From Chloroflexota bacterium (GTDB taxonomy: Bacteria > Chloroflexota > Dehalococcoidia > Lucifugimonadales > Lucifugimonadaceae): a stretch of 7,402 nucleotides of DNA. The notes under the pieces were generated by a model, which did not search any database, was not told the DNA's origin, and saw nothing but the letters and a program-made list of their open reading frames with translations. This document shows positions 1-6,930 of this stretch, piece by piece. The position numbers were made by a program, and so were the translations under genes. The stretch lies in assembly GCA_002730795.1 (NCBI GenBank), contig PCAX01000026.1, positions 22,049 through 29,450 of the forward strand, in the 5' to 3' direction. The stretch's first letter is position 1, and every line of letters begins with the position of its first letter.

Positions 1-9
1 CTTTTTTTG

Positions 10-1191
10 TTAGGCATGCTGTAATGAATTTTTTACAATTTGATGTAGCCGGTTACTAATGGATTCAATCTGTTCATTTTCCAGTAATCTTACGTCTATT
101 CGAATAGTGTTTTCATCGGATTGGTGTTTCATAACTGCGATGGCAGGGTCACCATCGTGTAATTCTCGTATCAAAAATTCTCCATTAACGTTATGCCCTT
201 TTTCAACCGAAAAATGAACCGTTGGGTATGGTCTTTGACTTATATCGTAATCGGCGATTGATACGTTAACCCTGCTTATATTTTTTAACATATCAGCCAG
301 CATTAATGTTTTTCTATGATGTTCAGTCATTCTGTCTTCTTCATCTTGTTCAGCCCACCAAACTAACGAGGATATTTGAGCAACTATTTCTTCTTTACTT
401 ACTTTACATACCCGACCTATCCCATGATTTGGGGCTGATTGCATACGTACTGATCGAATTATGTCAGCGTTCCCTGCGATTATACCTGCACCCTGTGGAC
501 CCTGTAGTCCCTTTCCTCCCGAATAGCATACTAGGTCGGCTCCGAGATCAATGAACCTATGTAAATTTTCGCGTGGTGGTAGACTGTTGGAGGCGTCGAT
601 TAAGACCGGTGTTCCGTGATCGTGGGCTATATCTATAACCTCTTTAATATCTATGTCCCCTCGAGGGCTGTAGCCTATCCAATATACTAGGGCAGTGTTT
701 TCATTAAAGGCCCTTTCATATTCTTCACGGGTTACTATGTCGTTATGCCCAACCTCTTTAAAAGTAACACCAACTGATTGGACAGCCAATGCATATGAGT
801 GGTCAACATATTCCTGCCCATTGGCATTTTTGCTGCGGGAGAAACGTTTTGAAATACACTTGGTTTTGGTTCCTGTAATGGTAGGTAATTGTTCCATTTT
901 TGCTTTATCGTCTCCGGTCAGGAATGCAGCTGTACCCACCATCATGGCAGCGGCACAACCGGACACGATGAATCCATCTTCCGAATGTGTGTACTGTGCT
1001 ATGATCTTTCCTGCTGCTCTTTGCAATTCCAACATATCGACCGAGTATTGCGAAGCGGCCATCATAGACCGCACAGAAACCTCGGGTAATAAGGTACCAC
1101 CGAACACCGTCCAGTGACAAGTTGCGTTGATAAATTTCTTTACGTTTAAAGCTCCGTACGGAGCTTTTTCAAATTTTTCTAAGTCGATCAT
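10..1191 (-). CDS. SelA/DgaE-like fold-type I PLP-dependent enzyme
   Basis: A cytoplasmic pyridoxal-phosphate enzyme of the selenocysteine synthase-like group (SelA, D-glucosaminate-6-phosphate ammonia-lyase and relatives). The N-terminal INAT stretch, the VDMLELQRAAG segment, the glycine- and alanine-rich SGCAAAMM cofactor loop, LIDAS (Asp199, expected to pair with the pyridine nitrogen) and YSGGKGLQGPQGAG (Lys227, expected Schiff-base lysine) appear in family order. The length of 393 residues is normal for the group. The reaction cannot be fixed from sequence: no other selenocysteine gene is in view, so a lyase or aminotransferase-like role is as likely as tRNA selenation. I chose the ATG at 1191; an in-frame TTG at 1200 would add three residues. 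Neither has a clear Shine-Dalgarno sequence. It follows the nitroreductase on the same strand by 26 bases, so the two are probably cotranscribed. The gene looks somewhat richer in GC than the plus-strand operon. The fold and family are confident, the substrate unknown. Confidence 0.88.
   Translation of the reverse strand: MIDLEKFEKAPYGALNVKKFINATCHWTVFGGTLLPEVSVRSMMAASQYSVDMLELQRAAGKIIAQYTHSEDGFIVSGCAAAMMVGTAAFLTGDDKAKMEQLPTITGTKTKCISKRFSRSKNANGQEYVDHSYALAVQSVGVTFKEVGHNDIVTREEYERAFNENTALVYWIGYSPRGDIDIKEVIDIAHDHGTPVLIDASNSLPPRENLHRFIDLGADLVCYSGGKGLQGPQGAGIIAGNADIIRSVRMQSAPNHGIGRVCKVSKEEIVAQISSLVWWAEQDEEDRMTEHHRKTLMLADMLKNISRVNVSIADYDISQRPYPTVHFSVEKGHNVNGEFLIRELHDGDPAIAVMKHQSDENTIRIDVRLLENEQIESISNRLHQIVKNSLQHA
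1148..1167. repeat. Perfect 20-bp palindrome inside the PLP enzyme gene
   Basis: AAAGCTCCGTACGGAGCTTT is its own reverse complement over all 20 bases and is followed on the plus strand by more T residues. It lies inside the coding part of the minus-strand PLP enzyme, covering codons 9-15 (K-A-P-Y-G-A-L) close to the start. In mRNA it could fold into a hairpin of about eight pairs with a four-base loop. No plus-strand gene ends here, so a terminator role is not supported. It may simply be chance in coding sequence. Confidence 0.55.
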
Positions 1192-1217
1192 TTGTGCCAA
1201 TCATTTTGGAATTTAAG

Positions 1218-1790
1218 TTACAACCAGGAGGTTACTTTATTTACGGGAAGCCGATGGGTTTTTGGTTGGACAGAAGTATATCCTATATAAAGTGCTCCTA
1301 CAACCTGCCAACTCATTTTGGCTCCCAAGGTTGTTTTTAGTCTTGGTAAAAGACATGGTTTACCAGTTGACCATCCTACGCCTAGGCCTAACGAAAAACT
1401 GGCTAATTGCAGATTTTGTATTGCGCAACATGTGGCTGCATAATTCTCTTTTGTGATTTCATCCGTTCTACCTGGTATTGAGTAAACGTATATAAATGCA
1501 GGAGCCATCATGATTTCATCGCGGGTTGATGCTGCACTTGTTTTTCTTCTTTTTGGATTAGGGTTTTTTACATTGAAATATGTCCACTCATATACCATAT
1601 CGGCAATTTCAGTTCTTTTTTTGGCGCCTTTTTCTAAAACAAAAAATCTCCAAGGTTCTGTAGATCTGTGGTTTGGTGCCCAAGTGGCTGCCTCAATCAA
1701 AGTTTGCAACGTGTCTAATGAAACAGGTCTTGGCTCGAAGTTTCTTACTGTTCTACGCTTTTTTATGGTTTGTAATAATGTATCACTCAT
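1218..1790 (-). CDS. Nitroreductase family protein (YdjA-like, FMN)
   Basis: A small FMN-dependent oxidoreductase of the nitroreductase superfamily, cytoplasmic and expected to use NAD(P)H. The 190-residue length fits the compact YdjA-type subfamily. Residues 11-18 (KRRTVRNF) form the typical N-terminal FMN-phosphate arginine cluster. APNHRSTEPWRF at 38-49 matches the family's AP-x-H-x-x-x-x-PWRF motif. ENYAATCCAIQNLQLAS at 115-131 is the usual dimer and flavin helix, and VVGALYIGYT at 163-172 is the closing strand. The ATG at 1790 is the natural start; an AGGG sits 11 bases upstream, which is far for a ribosome site. The gene precedes the SelA-like gene and is divergent from the MoxR operon. 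The physiological substrate is unknown: family members reduce nitroaromatics, quinones or other electron acceptors, and some do flavin-linked dehydrogenation. Confidence 0.9.
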   Translation of the reverse strand: MSDTLLQTIKKRRTVRNFEPRPVSLDTLQTLIEAATWAPNHRSTEPWRFFVLEKGAKKRTEIADMVYEWTYFNVKNPNPKRRKTSAASTRDEIMMAPAFIYVYSIPGRTDEITKENYAATCCAIQNLQLASFSLGLGVGWSTGKPCLLPRLKTTLGAKMSWQVVGALYIGYTSVQPKTHRLPVNKVTSWL

Positions 1791-1816
1791 TTTTGAATGA
1801 ACCCTAAAATGATTTT

Positions 1817-1845
1817 TTTATCGTAAATAATTTCGCTGGTATGAA
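1817..1845 (-). promoter_or_regulatory. Candidate promoter for nitroreductase-PLP enzyme pair
   Basis: On the minus strand TTCATA (1845-1840) and GATAAA (1822-1817) are separated by 17 bases. Each matches four of six sigma-70 consensus positions. Transcription would begin near 1810, leaving a leader of about 20 bases before the nitroreductase ATG. The DNA is AT-rich, so such matches arise easily by chance. This is a weak candidate, supported mainly by its position in a divergent gap. Confidence 0.3.
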
Positions 1846-1867
1846 TTAGGTTACTTTAGTTTCTCTT

Positions 1868-1896
1868 TTCAATATTAACGAGTCAAACGATATAAT
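1868..1896 (+). promoter_or_regulatory. Candidate sigma-70 promoter of the MoxR operon
   Basis: A perfect TATAAT box lies at 1891-1896, with a poor -35 match (TTCAAT, 1868-1873, three of six) at the ideal 17-base spacing. The start of transcription would fall around 1903-1905, giving a leader of only about 20-27 bases before the MoxR start. It is the only obvious promoter on the plus strand ahead of the four-gene run, so it probably drives the whole operon. Confidence 0.5.
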
Positions 1897-1929
1897 CAAA
1901 GGGGAAATTACTTAAGTATTAATGTGCAA

Positions 1930-2883
1930 ATGAAAAACTTTGAAGAAGTTAAAAAAGTCAATCTTATCGATAAAATAATCAAAAATATCGGAAAGGTGAT
2001 AATAGGTAAAAAGCACGCAGCAGAACTGTCTATTGTCGCTATGATTAGTAATGGCCATCTTTTAATTGAAGATGTACCAGGGGTAGGTAAAACGATGCTT
2101 GCCCGAGCATTGGCTATTTCTACGGGCTGTGATTTTAACCGGATACAATTTACTCCTGATTTACTTCCCAGTGATATCACTGGAGCTTCTATTTACAACC
2201 AAAAAACTGAATCGTTTGAATTCAGGCCGGGACCTGTTATGGCCCAGATCGTGTTGGCTGACGAAATCAACCGAGCGACACCAAAAGTTCAATCAGCATT
2301 ACTAGAAGCAATGGGGGAAATGCAAACAACTGTTGATGGTATAACTCACCTTTTACCTTCGCCATTCATGGTTATTGCTACTCAAAATTCCATAGAATAT
2401 GAAGGCACATTTCCATTACCTGAGGCTCAATTAGATCGTTTTTTTATGCGAATATCTTTGGGTTATCCAGACATTAAAGAGGAAGTGTCTATCATGGACG
2501 ACAGAGAACGTTTGGACCCTATAAATCAACTTGAACCCGTATGTTCAGCTGCAGATATTGTCGAGCTTCAAAAAGTTTCTGAAGAAATTTACATTGATGA
2601 CGTTATAAAAAAATACATCGTTGAGATTTCTGATAATACTAGGAGGCATACTGATGTTGCCCTTGGAGTTTCGCCTCGGGCATCTATTAGCATGATGAAA
2701 GCAGGCAAATCAATAGCTCTAGTGATGGGGAGAGATTATGTTATGCCGGACGATATCAAAAATATAGTGCCTCCGGTGTTGTCCCATAGAGTTTTGTTAA
2801 CCCCATCAGCACGTATGCGAAATGTTAACCAATATGGTGTTATTCAAGAAGTGTTAGATAATATACCGGTCCCAGGAAAATAA
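1930..2883 (+). CDS. MoxR family AAA+ ATPase
   Basis: An AAA+ ATPase of the MoxR branch, thought to act as a chaperone for assembly or activation of partner proteins, often ones with vWA-like folds. All key elements are visible in 317 residues: Walker A PGVGKT (50-55, Lys54), Walker B LADEINRA (109-116, Asp111 and Glu112), sensor 1 ATQN (150-153), the LPEAQLDRF segment (163-171) with the expected arginine finger Arg170, and sensor 2 GVSPRAS (246-252, Arg250). The carboxyl end VPGK is typical of the family. No membrane segment or signal peptide is present, so it is cytoplasmic. I chose the ATG at 1930; an in-frame GTG at 1924 would add two residues, and neither has a Shine-Dalgarno sequence at normal distance. 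It opens the operon ahead of DUF58 and transglutaminase-like genes, its standard partners. The family assignment is secure, the cellular target is not. Confidence 0.95.
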   Translation: MKNFEEVKKVNLIDKIIKNIGKVIIGKKHAAELSIVAMISNGHLLIEDVPGVGKTMLARALAISTGCDFNRIQFTPDLLPSDITGASIYNQKTESFEFRPGPVMAQIVLADEINRATPKVQSALLEAMGEMQTTVDGITHLLPSPFMVIATQNSIEYEGTFPLPEAQLDRFFMRISLGYPDIKEEVSIMDDRERLDPINQLEPVCSAADIVELQKVSEEIYIDDVIKKYIVEISDNTRRHTDVALGVSPRASISMMKAGKSIALVMGRDYVMPDDIKNIVPPVLSHRVLLTPSARMRNVNQYGVIQEVLDNIPVPGK

Positions 2884-2978
2884 TAATTAACTCCGTAAAA
2901 TTTACTAATTCTCATACACATGATAACAAGTCTGTTAAACGAATAAAAACCACGAATTTTTTCCCTAAATTTAACCCA

Positions 2979-4214
2979 ATGCTTTTAAGTGTTGGATCGT
3001 TATTTGTATTTTGTTTTTTTGTTGGGTTGGGGACAGGTTTTGATCTAGCGATTAGGCTTAATTATGCTCTTTTGATTTTAACTACCATCTCTTATCTGTG
3101 GTCATTAGAGAGTTCAAAAAGATTGAGTGTTAGCGTTAGCCGAGATAAAGGGCCATTTACTGTCGGAGATAACATTTCAATTACTATAAAGATCCGAAAT
3201 CTCAGTATGACTCCTAGATCTTGGATAGATGTTGAAGATGTTACAGATATACCCGATCTAAGATTTAGATTAATTACAAGCTTTGGTTCATTAGTTGCCT
3301 TTAAAAATATTGAAATTACCAATTCTGTTCCGCAACGTGGGATTTATAATTTTGGACCGTTAATAATTCGATCTTCAGACCCGTTAGGTTTGTTTCCAAG
3401 GGAAAAAATATATAAAGAAAAAGATACGATAATTGTTTACCCTAAAGTGATCAAAATCCCGGATTTTGTTAAACGATCCCGTTATTTTGTGGGCGATTTG
3501 TCCGATCGCGGAAAATCACACATTGCTAGCGAAGAAGTGTGTGGCATTCGGCCATATCATGCGGGAGATAGTAGAAATCATATTCATTGGCTAACGACTG
3601 TACGAACAGGTTCTTTGATGGTGAAGCAACTTGATCAGGGTTCATCAGATAATATTTGGGTTATTTTTGATCAAAATATAGAATCTAATATTGGCGATGG
3701 AAGTAAATCAACGGATGAATTAGCAGCTACGATTTCGGCCTCGGTTGTGGAATTTTACGTAAATAGAGGATTACCCCTTGGTTTTGTGTCTTACGGTAGC
3801 GAATCATTAGAGACCTTGGCTGATTATTCAACTTTTCATAAAGAAAATATCATGCGTCACATTGCGACAAGTCGCCCAATTGGAAAAACCTCTCTGATAA
3901 AAATTTTTTCCAAACTGGAAAACAAAATAAATCGGAACAGCTCCGTTGTCGTAATTACATCATGTACAGATGGCACCTGGATTGACGCTTTGGCGACGTT
4001 ACAGCATATTGGGATAAACGTCACCGTCATATTGATTGATCGTCAATCTTTTGGCGGATTATCCAATACCGACGCGTTAGTTCATCTATTAAACTACGGT
4101 ATACGTACTTTCAGTGTGAAAAAAGACGATTCCATAGTTGAAGCATTGTCGAAACCCCATTCTTTTGAACCGATCGTTCCTATGTCCGGCCCTTACGGAT
4201 TTGAAAACAAATGA
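2979..4214 (+). CDS. DUF58 domain-containing membrane protein
   Basis: A 411-residue DUF58 protein, the usual companion of MoxR ATPases. Two hydrophobic stretches at about 2-20 and 26-41 make an N-terminal membrane hairpin. A beta-rich segment follows with the common SDPLGLFPRE motif (133-142). The DUF58 signature lies at 189-217 (GIRPYHAGDSRNHIHW followed by VRTGSLMVKQ); the family usually has proline where this protein has Ala195. From about 226 on, IWVIFDQN and later VVVITSCTDG (323-332) resemble strands of a vWA-like fold, but a full metal-binding site is not obvious. The first ATG is at 2979, leaving a 95-base gap after MoxR, yet the frame is open without stops back to 2862 and lacks only a standard start codon there. 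No Shine-Dalgarno sequence precedes the ATG. It likely works with MoxR and the next gene at the membrane; the molecular role is not established. Confidence 0.92.
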   Translation: MLLSVGSLFVFCFFVGLGTGFDLAIRLNYALLILTTISYLWSLESSKRLSVSVSRDKGPFTVGDNISITIKIRNLSMTPRSWIDVEDVTDIPDLRFRLITSFGSLVAFKNIEITNSVPQRGIYNFGPLIIRSSDPLGLFPREKIYKEKDTIIVYPKVIKIPDFVKRSRYFVGDLSDRGKSHIASEEVCGIRPYHAGDSRNHIHWLTTVRTGSLMVKQLDQGSSDNIWVIFDQNIESNIGDGSKSTDELAATISASVVEFYVNRGLPLGFVSYGSESLETLADYSTFHKENIMRHIATSRPIGKTSLIKIFSKLENKINRNSSVVVITSCTDGTWIDALATLQHIGINVTVILIDRQSFGGLSNTDALVHLLNYGIRTFSVKKDDSIVEALSKPHSFEPIVPMSGPYGFENK

Positions 4215-4221
4215 TTATCGA

Positions 4222-6927
4222 ATGAATTCAATCAGAATCACTAATAATGTTAGATTCATCAATTTTGTTTCATCAAAATTGAAATATTTATTAAATCAAT
4301 CAGTTATTACCTATCTCATACTAATATTTATACATTGGGTTGTTGGACGATCTATCATGTTGTCTGGATGGACGGGACTTTCGGATATAACCCCGACTCT
4401 TTTTTTAAGTGTTACATTGGTTTTTCTTTTAAACCATTTAAAATTTAAAATTTTTGCCAAAGTGACCAGTAATTTAATACTGGGTTTTTTCCTAGTTTTG
4501 TGGCATGGAAGTAAAGAGGCTGACGGTGAAAATTTTTATTTTCGATCTATTGATTCGTTGAATAGATTTGTGGAATGGATATCCATCGCAAAAGATGGAG
4601 GAATTAGTACTGACACGGTTCCATTTGCTATGTTGATTATGTTGATCTCTTGGTTGGTTGCCACGGCAGTCACAATGTTAACTATAAAATTTAATTCGGC
4701 CTGGATTCCCACTGTTGCACTTGGTTTGGCTTTAATGACCAATTTAAGTTATAGACATGGGCAGTTGGAATATACTTTTGCACTATTCATGATGGGTTCG
4801 ATAATTTTGTTTGCCCACCTAAATGTCATAAAAAAAGTAAATGTGTGGCGGTCGATTAAACTGGATATACCCGACCGACTTAATTGGTCAGGTGTCCAAG
4901 TGGGCATAATTTTGGCTATTAGTGTGACCATTGTGATTTTTGTTGTTCCAGTTTGGGAACCTAGATCAGAAAGAGTTACAGCGGTATGGGATGAAATACG
5001 GTCTCCATTTAGAGTATTTAAAGATCCTGCAGCTCGTCTTTTGGCAGGGATCAAAGGTAGTTATAGAAATTTTCTTCTACCCCCGTCAGATGCCTTGGCT
5101 TTTACCGGTCCGATTGAATTAAAAGATACACCTATTATGTTGGTACAATCCGATTATATTGCTCCACACCCCGCAAAAATATTTAGTGAATACACTTCAG
5201 AAGGCTGGCTTGTTGGCGACCATCAATTTTCTACTCTAAAGGCAAACTCGTCTTCAGAAATTATTTCTAGCGGTTCTTTGGAAAGTATCCGAAGGACCTA
5301 CATTCCTTTGATACCGACAAAAACAATTATCCCTGCTGGTGGAATTATAACGGTGAGTCGAGATGCCAATATTCAAATTCTTAGTCCTATTGTATGGAGG
5401 GTACCGTTAACGGAAAATTTTACCAATTTAGATAAGTTTCCAGAAAATATTGGAAATATAGCTACAGTTTTAATTGAGGCCATTCAAGAAATGTCCTATG
5501 TCACAAAAGAAACGGGTTTTAAACAGGATCAAAAACTGTTAATAATAAACACTGAGGTTTTGATAGATGGTTTTTGGGAAGCTATAAAAAATAAACAATC
5601 GGGACCATGGGAATTTCAGATAAGTGATCAAAATAAAAATAAGATGAAACTTGAAGTTGGCTACATAAGACCGTCACTTTTTTCGTTAAATAAAGATGAC
5701 TTAACAATTGGTATAAGTACTGAGACGAACGAAGGGTTTGACCTAAATTTGGAGATACAAAAATTATCTAGGCAAAATCAGATGGGAGCTGTTTCGATAA
5801 GTGAAATACCACGAGATAAAGCTTATACGGTCACTAGTTACATACCAACCGTTTATGGAGATATCCTTCAAGGTGCTGATGCCGAATTTCCTCCTGAAAT
5901 AAGGGAAATTTATTTACAATTGCCGAGAGATTTGCCTTCCGAAATAAAGGAATTATCGGAAAGAATTATCCAAAAGGAAAATGCTTCTACAACCTTTGAG
6001 AAAATCGAAGCCATTAGATCATTCCTTCAAAATCAAGTTTATTCTACTGAAATATCCGGACCACCAACAAGTGTGGATGGTGTTTTTTATTTTCTCTTTT
6101 TAACTCAAAATGAGCCGTGTCCATCCAAGGATGTTAGTTGCGATATAGATGCGATAAAAGGGTACAGTCAATATTTCGCATCAGCAGGTACCGTTATGTT
6201 ACGAACTTTGGGTGTTCCAACGAGATTTGTAGGTGGTTGGTCTACAGGAACTTATGATGATCAATCAAAAATGATTATTGTAAGAGATAACAATAGACAT
6301 GGTTGGATACAGGTTTATTTCAAAGAACATGGATGGGTGGATGTTGAGGTTACACCCGGTAAAACCATGTCTGTTGGATACGTTTCAAATCTTGTTCCTG
6401 AAAATGAAAGAAAAACTCCCGCGGATATCAGTGGTTTCGAAGAAGATGATTTATATATGCAAGATATTGAGGACCTTTCTCAATTTCAGCTGAGACCGGG
6501 AAATAACAACCAGGGTAACAGGAATCTGTACGGAATATTTGGGTTTAACGGTTATATACTTTGGGTAATTACAGGAGTTCTTTTCCTGTGTTTGGGAGTA
6601 TTGATTTTTGTTGTTTGGTGGGCTCTATCGGTTAAAAATTTAAACCCTGAAGTTAAATCATTTGTAATTATGTCCCGATTAGCCTCATTTGCAGGGATTG
6701 GCAGAAATAAACAAGAAACCCCGTACGAATTTGCCGAAAGATTAGAATTTACAATTAAAGAAATTGAAACATACCCTACTTTTGTCGCTGGAGTTTATTC
6801 ACGTTCTATTTATGGTCCTAGAGTTAAAAAAATTGAACAGAGTAAGTCTAGTTTCCAATTGGCATTTATAGATAAACAATTATTTCGAATCATGATAATT
6901 TACCGATTAAAAACATTATTTGCATAA
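4222..6927 (+). CDS. TgpA-like transglutaminase/DUF4129 membrane protein, Cys-to-Ser
   Basis: A 901-residue membrane protein of the transglutaminase-like group found beside MoxR and DUF58. About six to seven hydrophobic segments lie between residues 28 and 244. A long external part spans roughly 245-775, one membrane helix lies at 778-800, and a cytoplasmic DUF4129-like tail follows (QETPYEFAERL, 831-841). The transglutaminase core is at about 570-715: KGYSQYFASAGTVMLRTLGVPTRFVGGW, then RHGWIQVYF and GWVDVEVTPG. The catalytic cysteine position is Ser649, His693 is kept and the acidic position is Glu709. Cys633 and Cys640, in an insertion before Ser649, are the only external cysteines. Classical Cys-His-Asp activity therefore looks absent or altered. 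I chose the ATG at 4222, seven bases after the DUF58 stop; an upstream ATG at 4138 would overlap DUF58 and add residues unlike a membrane protein start. The region at about 395-530 matches nothing I recognise. Confidence 0.9.
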   Translation: MNSIRITNNVRFINFVSSKLKYLLNQSVITYLILIFIHWVVGRSIMLSGWTGLSDITPTLFLSVTLVFLLNHLKFKIFAKVTSNLILGFFLVLWHGSKEADGENFYFRSIDSLNRFVEWISIAKDGGISTDTVPFAMLIMLISWLVATAVTMLTIKFNSAWIPTVALGLALMTNLSYRHGQLEYTFALFMMGSIILFAHLNVIKKVNVWRSIKLDIPDRLNWSGVQVGIILAISVTIVIFVVPVWEPRSERVTAVWDEIRSPFRVFKDPAARLLAGIKGSYRNFLLPPSDALAFTGPIELKDTPIMLVQSDYIAPHPAKIFSEYTSEGWLVGDHQFSTLKANSSSEIISSGSLESIRRTYIPLIPTKTIIPAGGIITVSRDANIQILSPIVWRVPLTENFTNLDKFPENIGNIATVLIEAIQEMSYVTKETGFKQDQKLLIINTEVLIDGFWEAIKNKQSGPWEFQISDQNKNKMKLEVGYIRPSLFSLNKDDLTIGISTETNEGFDLNLEIQKLSRQNQMGAVSISEIPRDKAYTVTSYIPTVYGDILQGADAEFPPEIREIYLQLPRDLPSEIKELSERIIQKENASTTFEKIEAIRSFLQNQVYSTEISGPPTSVDGVFYFLFLTQNEPCPSKDVSCDIDAIKGYSQYFASAGTVMLRTLGVPTRFVGGWSTGTYDDQSKMIIVRDNNRHGWIQVYFKEHGWVDVEVTPGKTMSVGYVSNLVPENERKTPADISGFEEDDLYMQDIEDLSQFQLRPGNNNQGNRNLYGIFGFNGYILWVITGVLFLCLGVLIFVVWWALSVKNLNPEVKSFVIMSRLASFAGIGRNKQETPYEFAERLEFTIKEIETYPTFVAGVYSRSIYGPRVKKIEQSKSSFQLAFIDKQLFRIMIIYRLKTLFA

Positions 6928-6930
6928 ATT

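Noticed and set aside
695..1117. 140-codon plus-strand open frame
   Set aside because: It lies wholly antisense to the well-supported SelA-like gene and its translation shows no domain features.
1148..1175. Rho-independent terminator on the plus strand (palindrome plus T run)
   Set aside because: No plus-strand gene ends nearby and the site is inside a minus-strand coding region.
1510..1800. 96-codon plus-strand open frame
   Set aside because: It is antisense to the nitroreductase, whose motifs are clear; the apparent hydrophobicity is a by-product of the reverse strand.
1908..2180. 90-codon minus-strand open frame over the start of MoxR
   Set aside because: It is antisense to the MoxR Walker A region and shows no family resemblance.
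4138..4221. 28-residue N-terminal extension of the transglutaminase-like protein
   Set aside because: These codons overlap the DUF58 carboxyl end in another frame and do not read like a membrane protein start; the ATG at 4222 is better placed.
4749..5054. 101-codon minus-strand open frame
   Set aside because: It is antisense to the membrane segments of the transglutaminase-like gene and has no recognisable feature.
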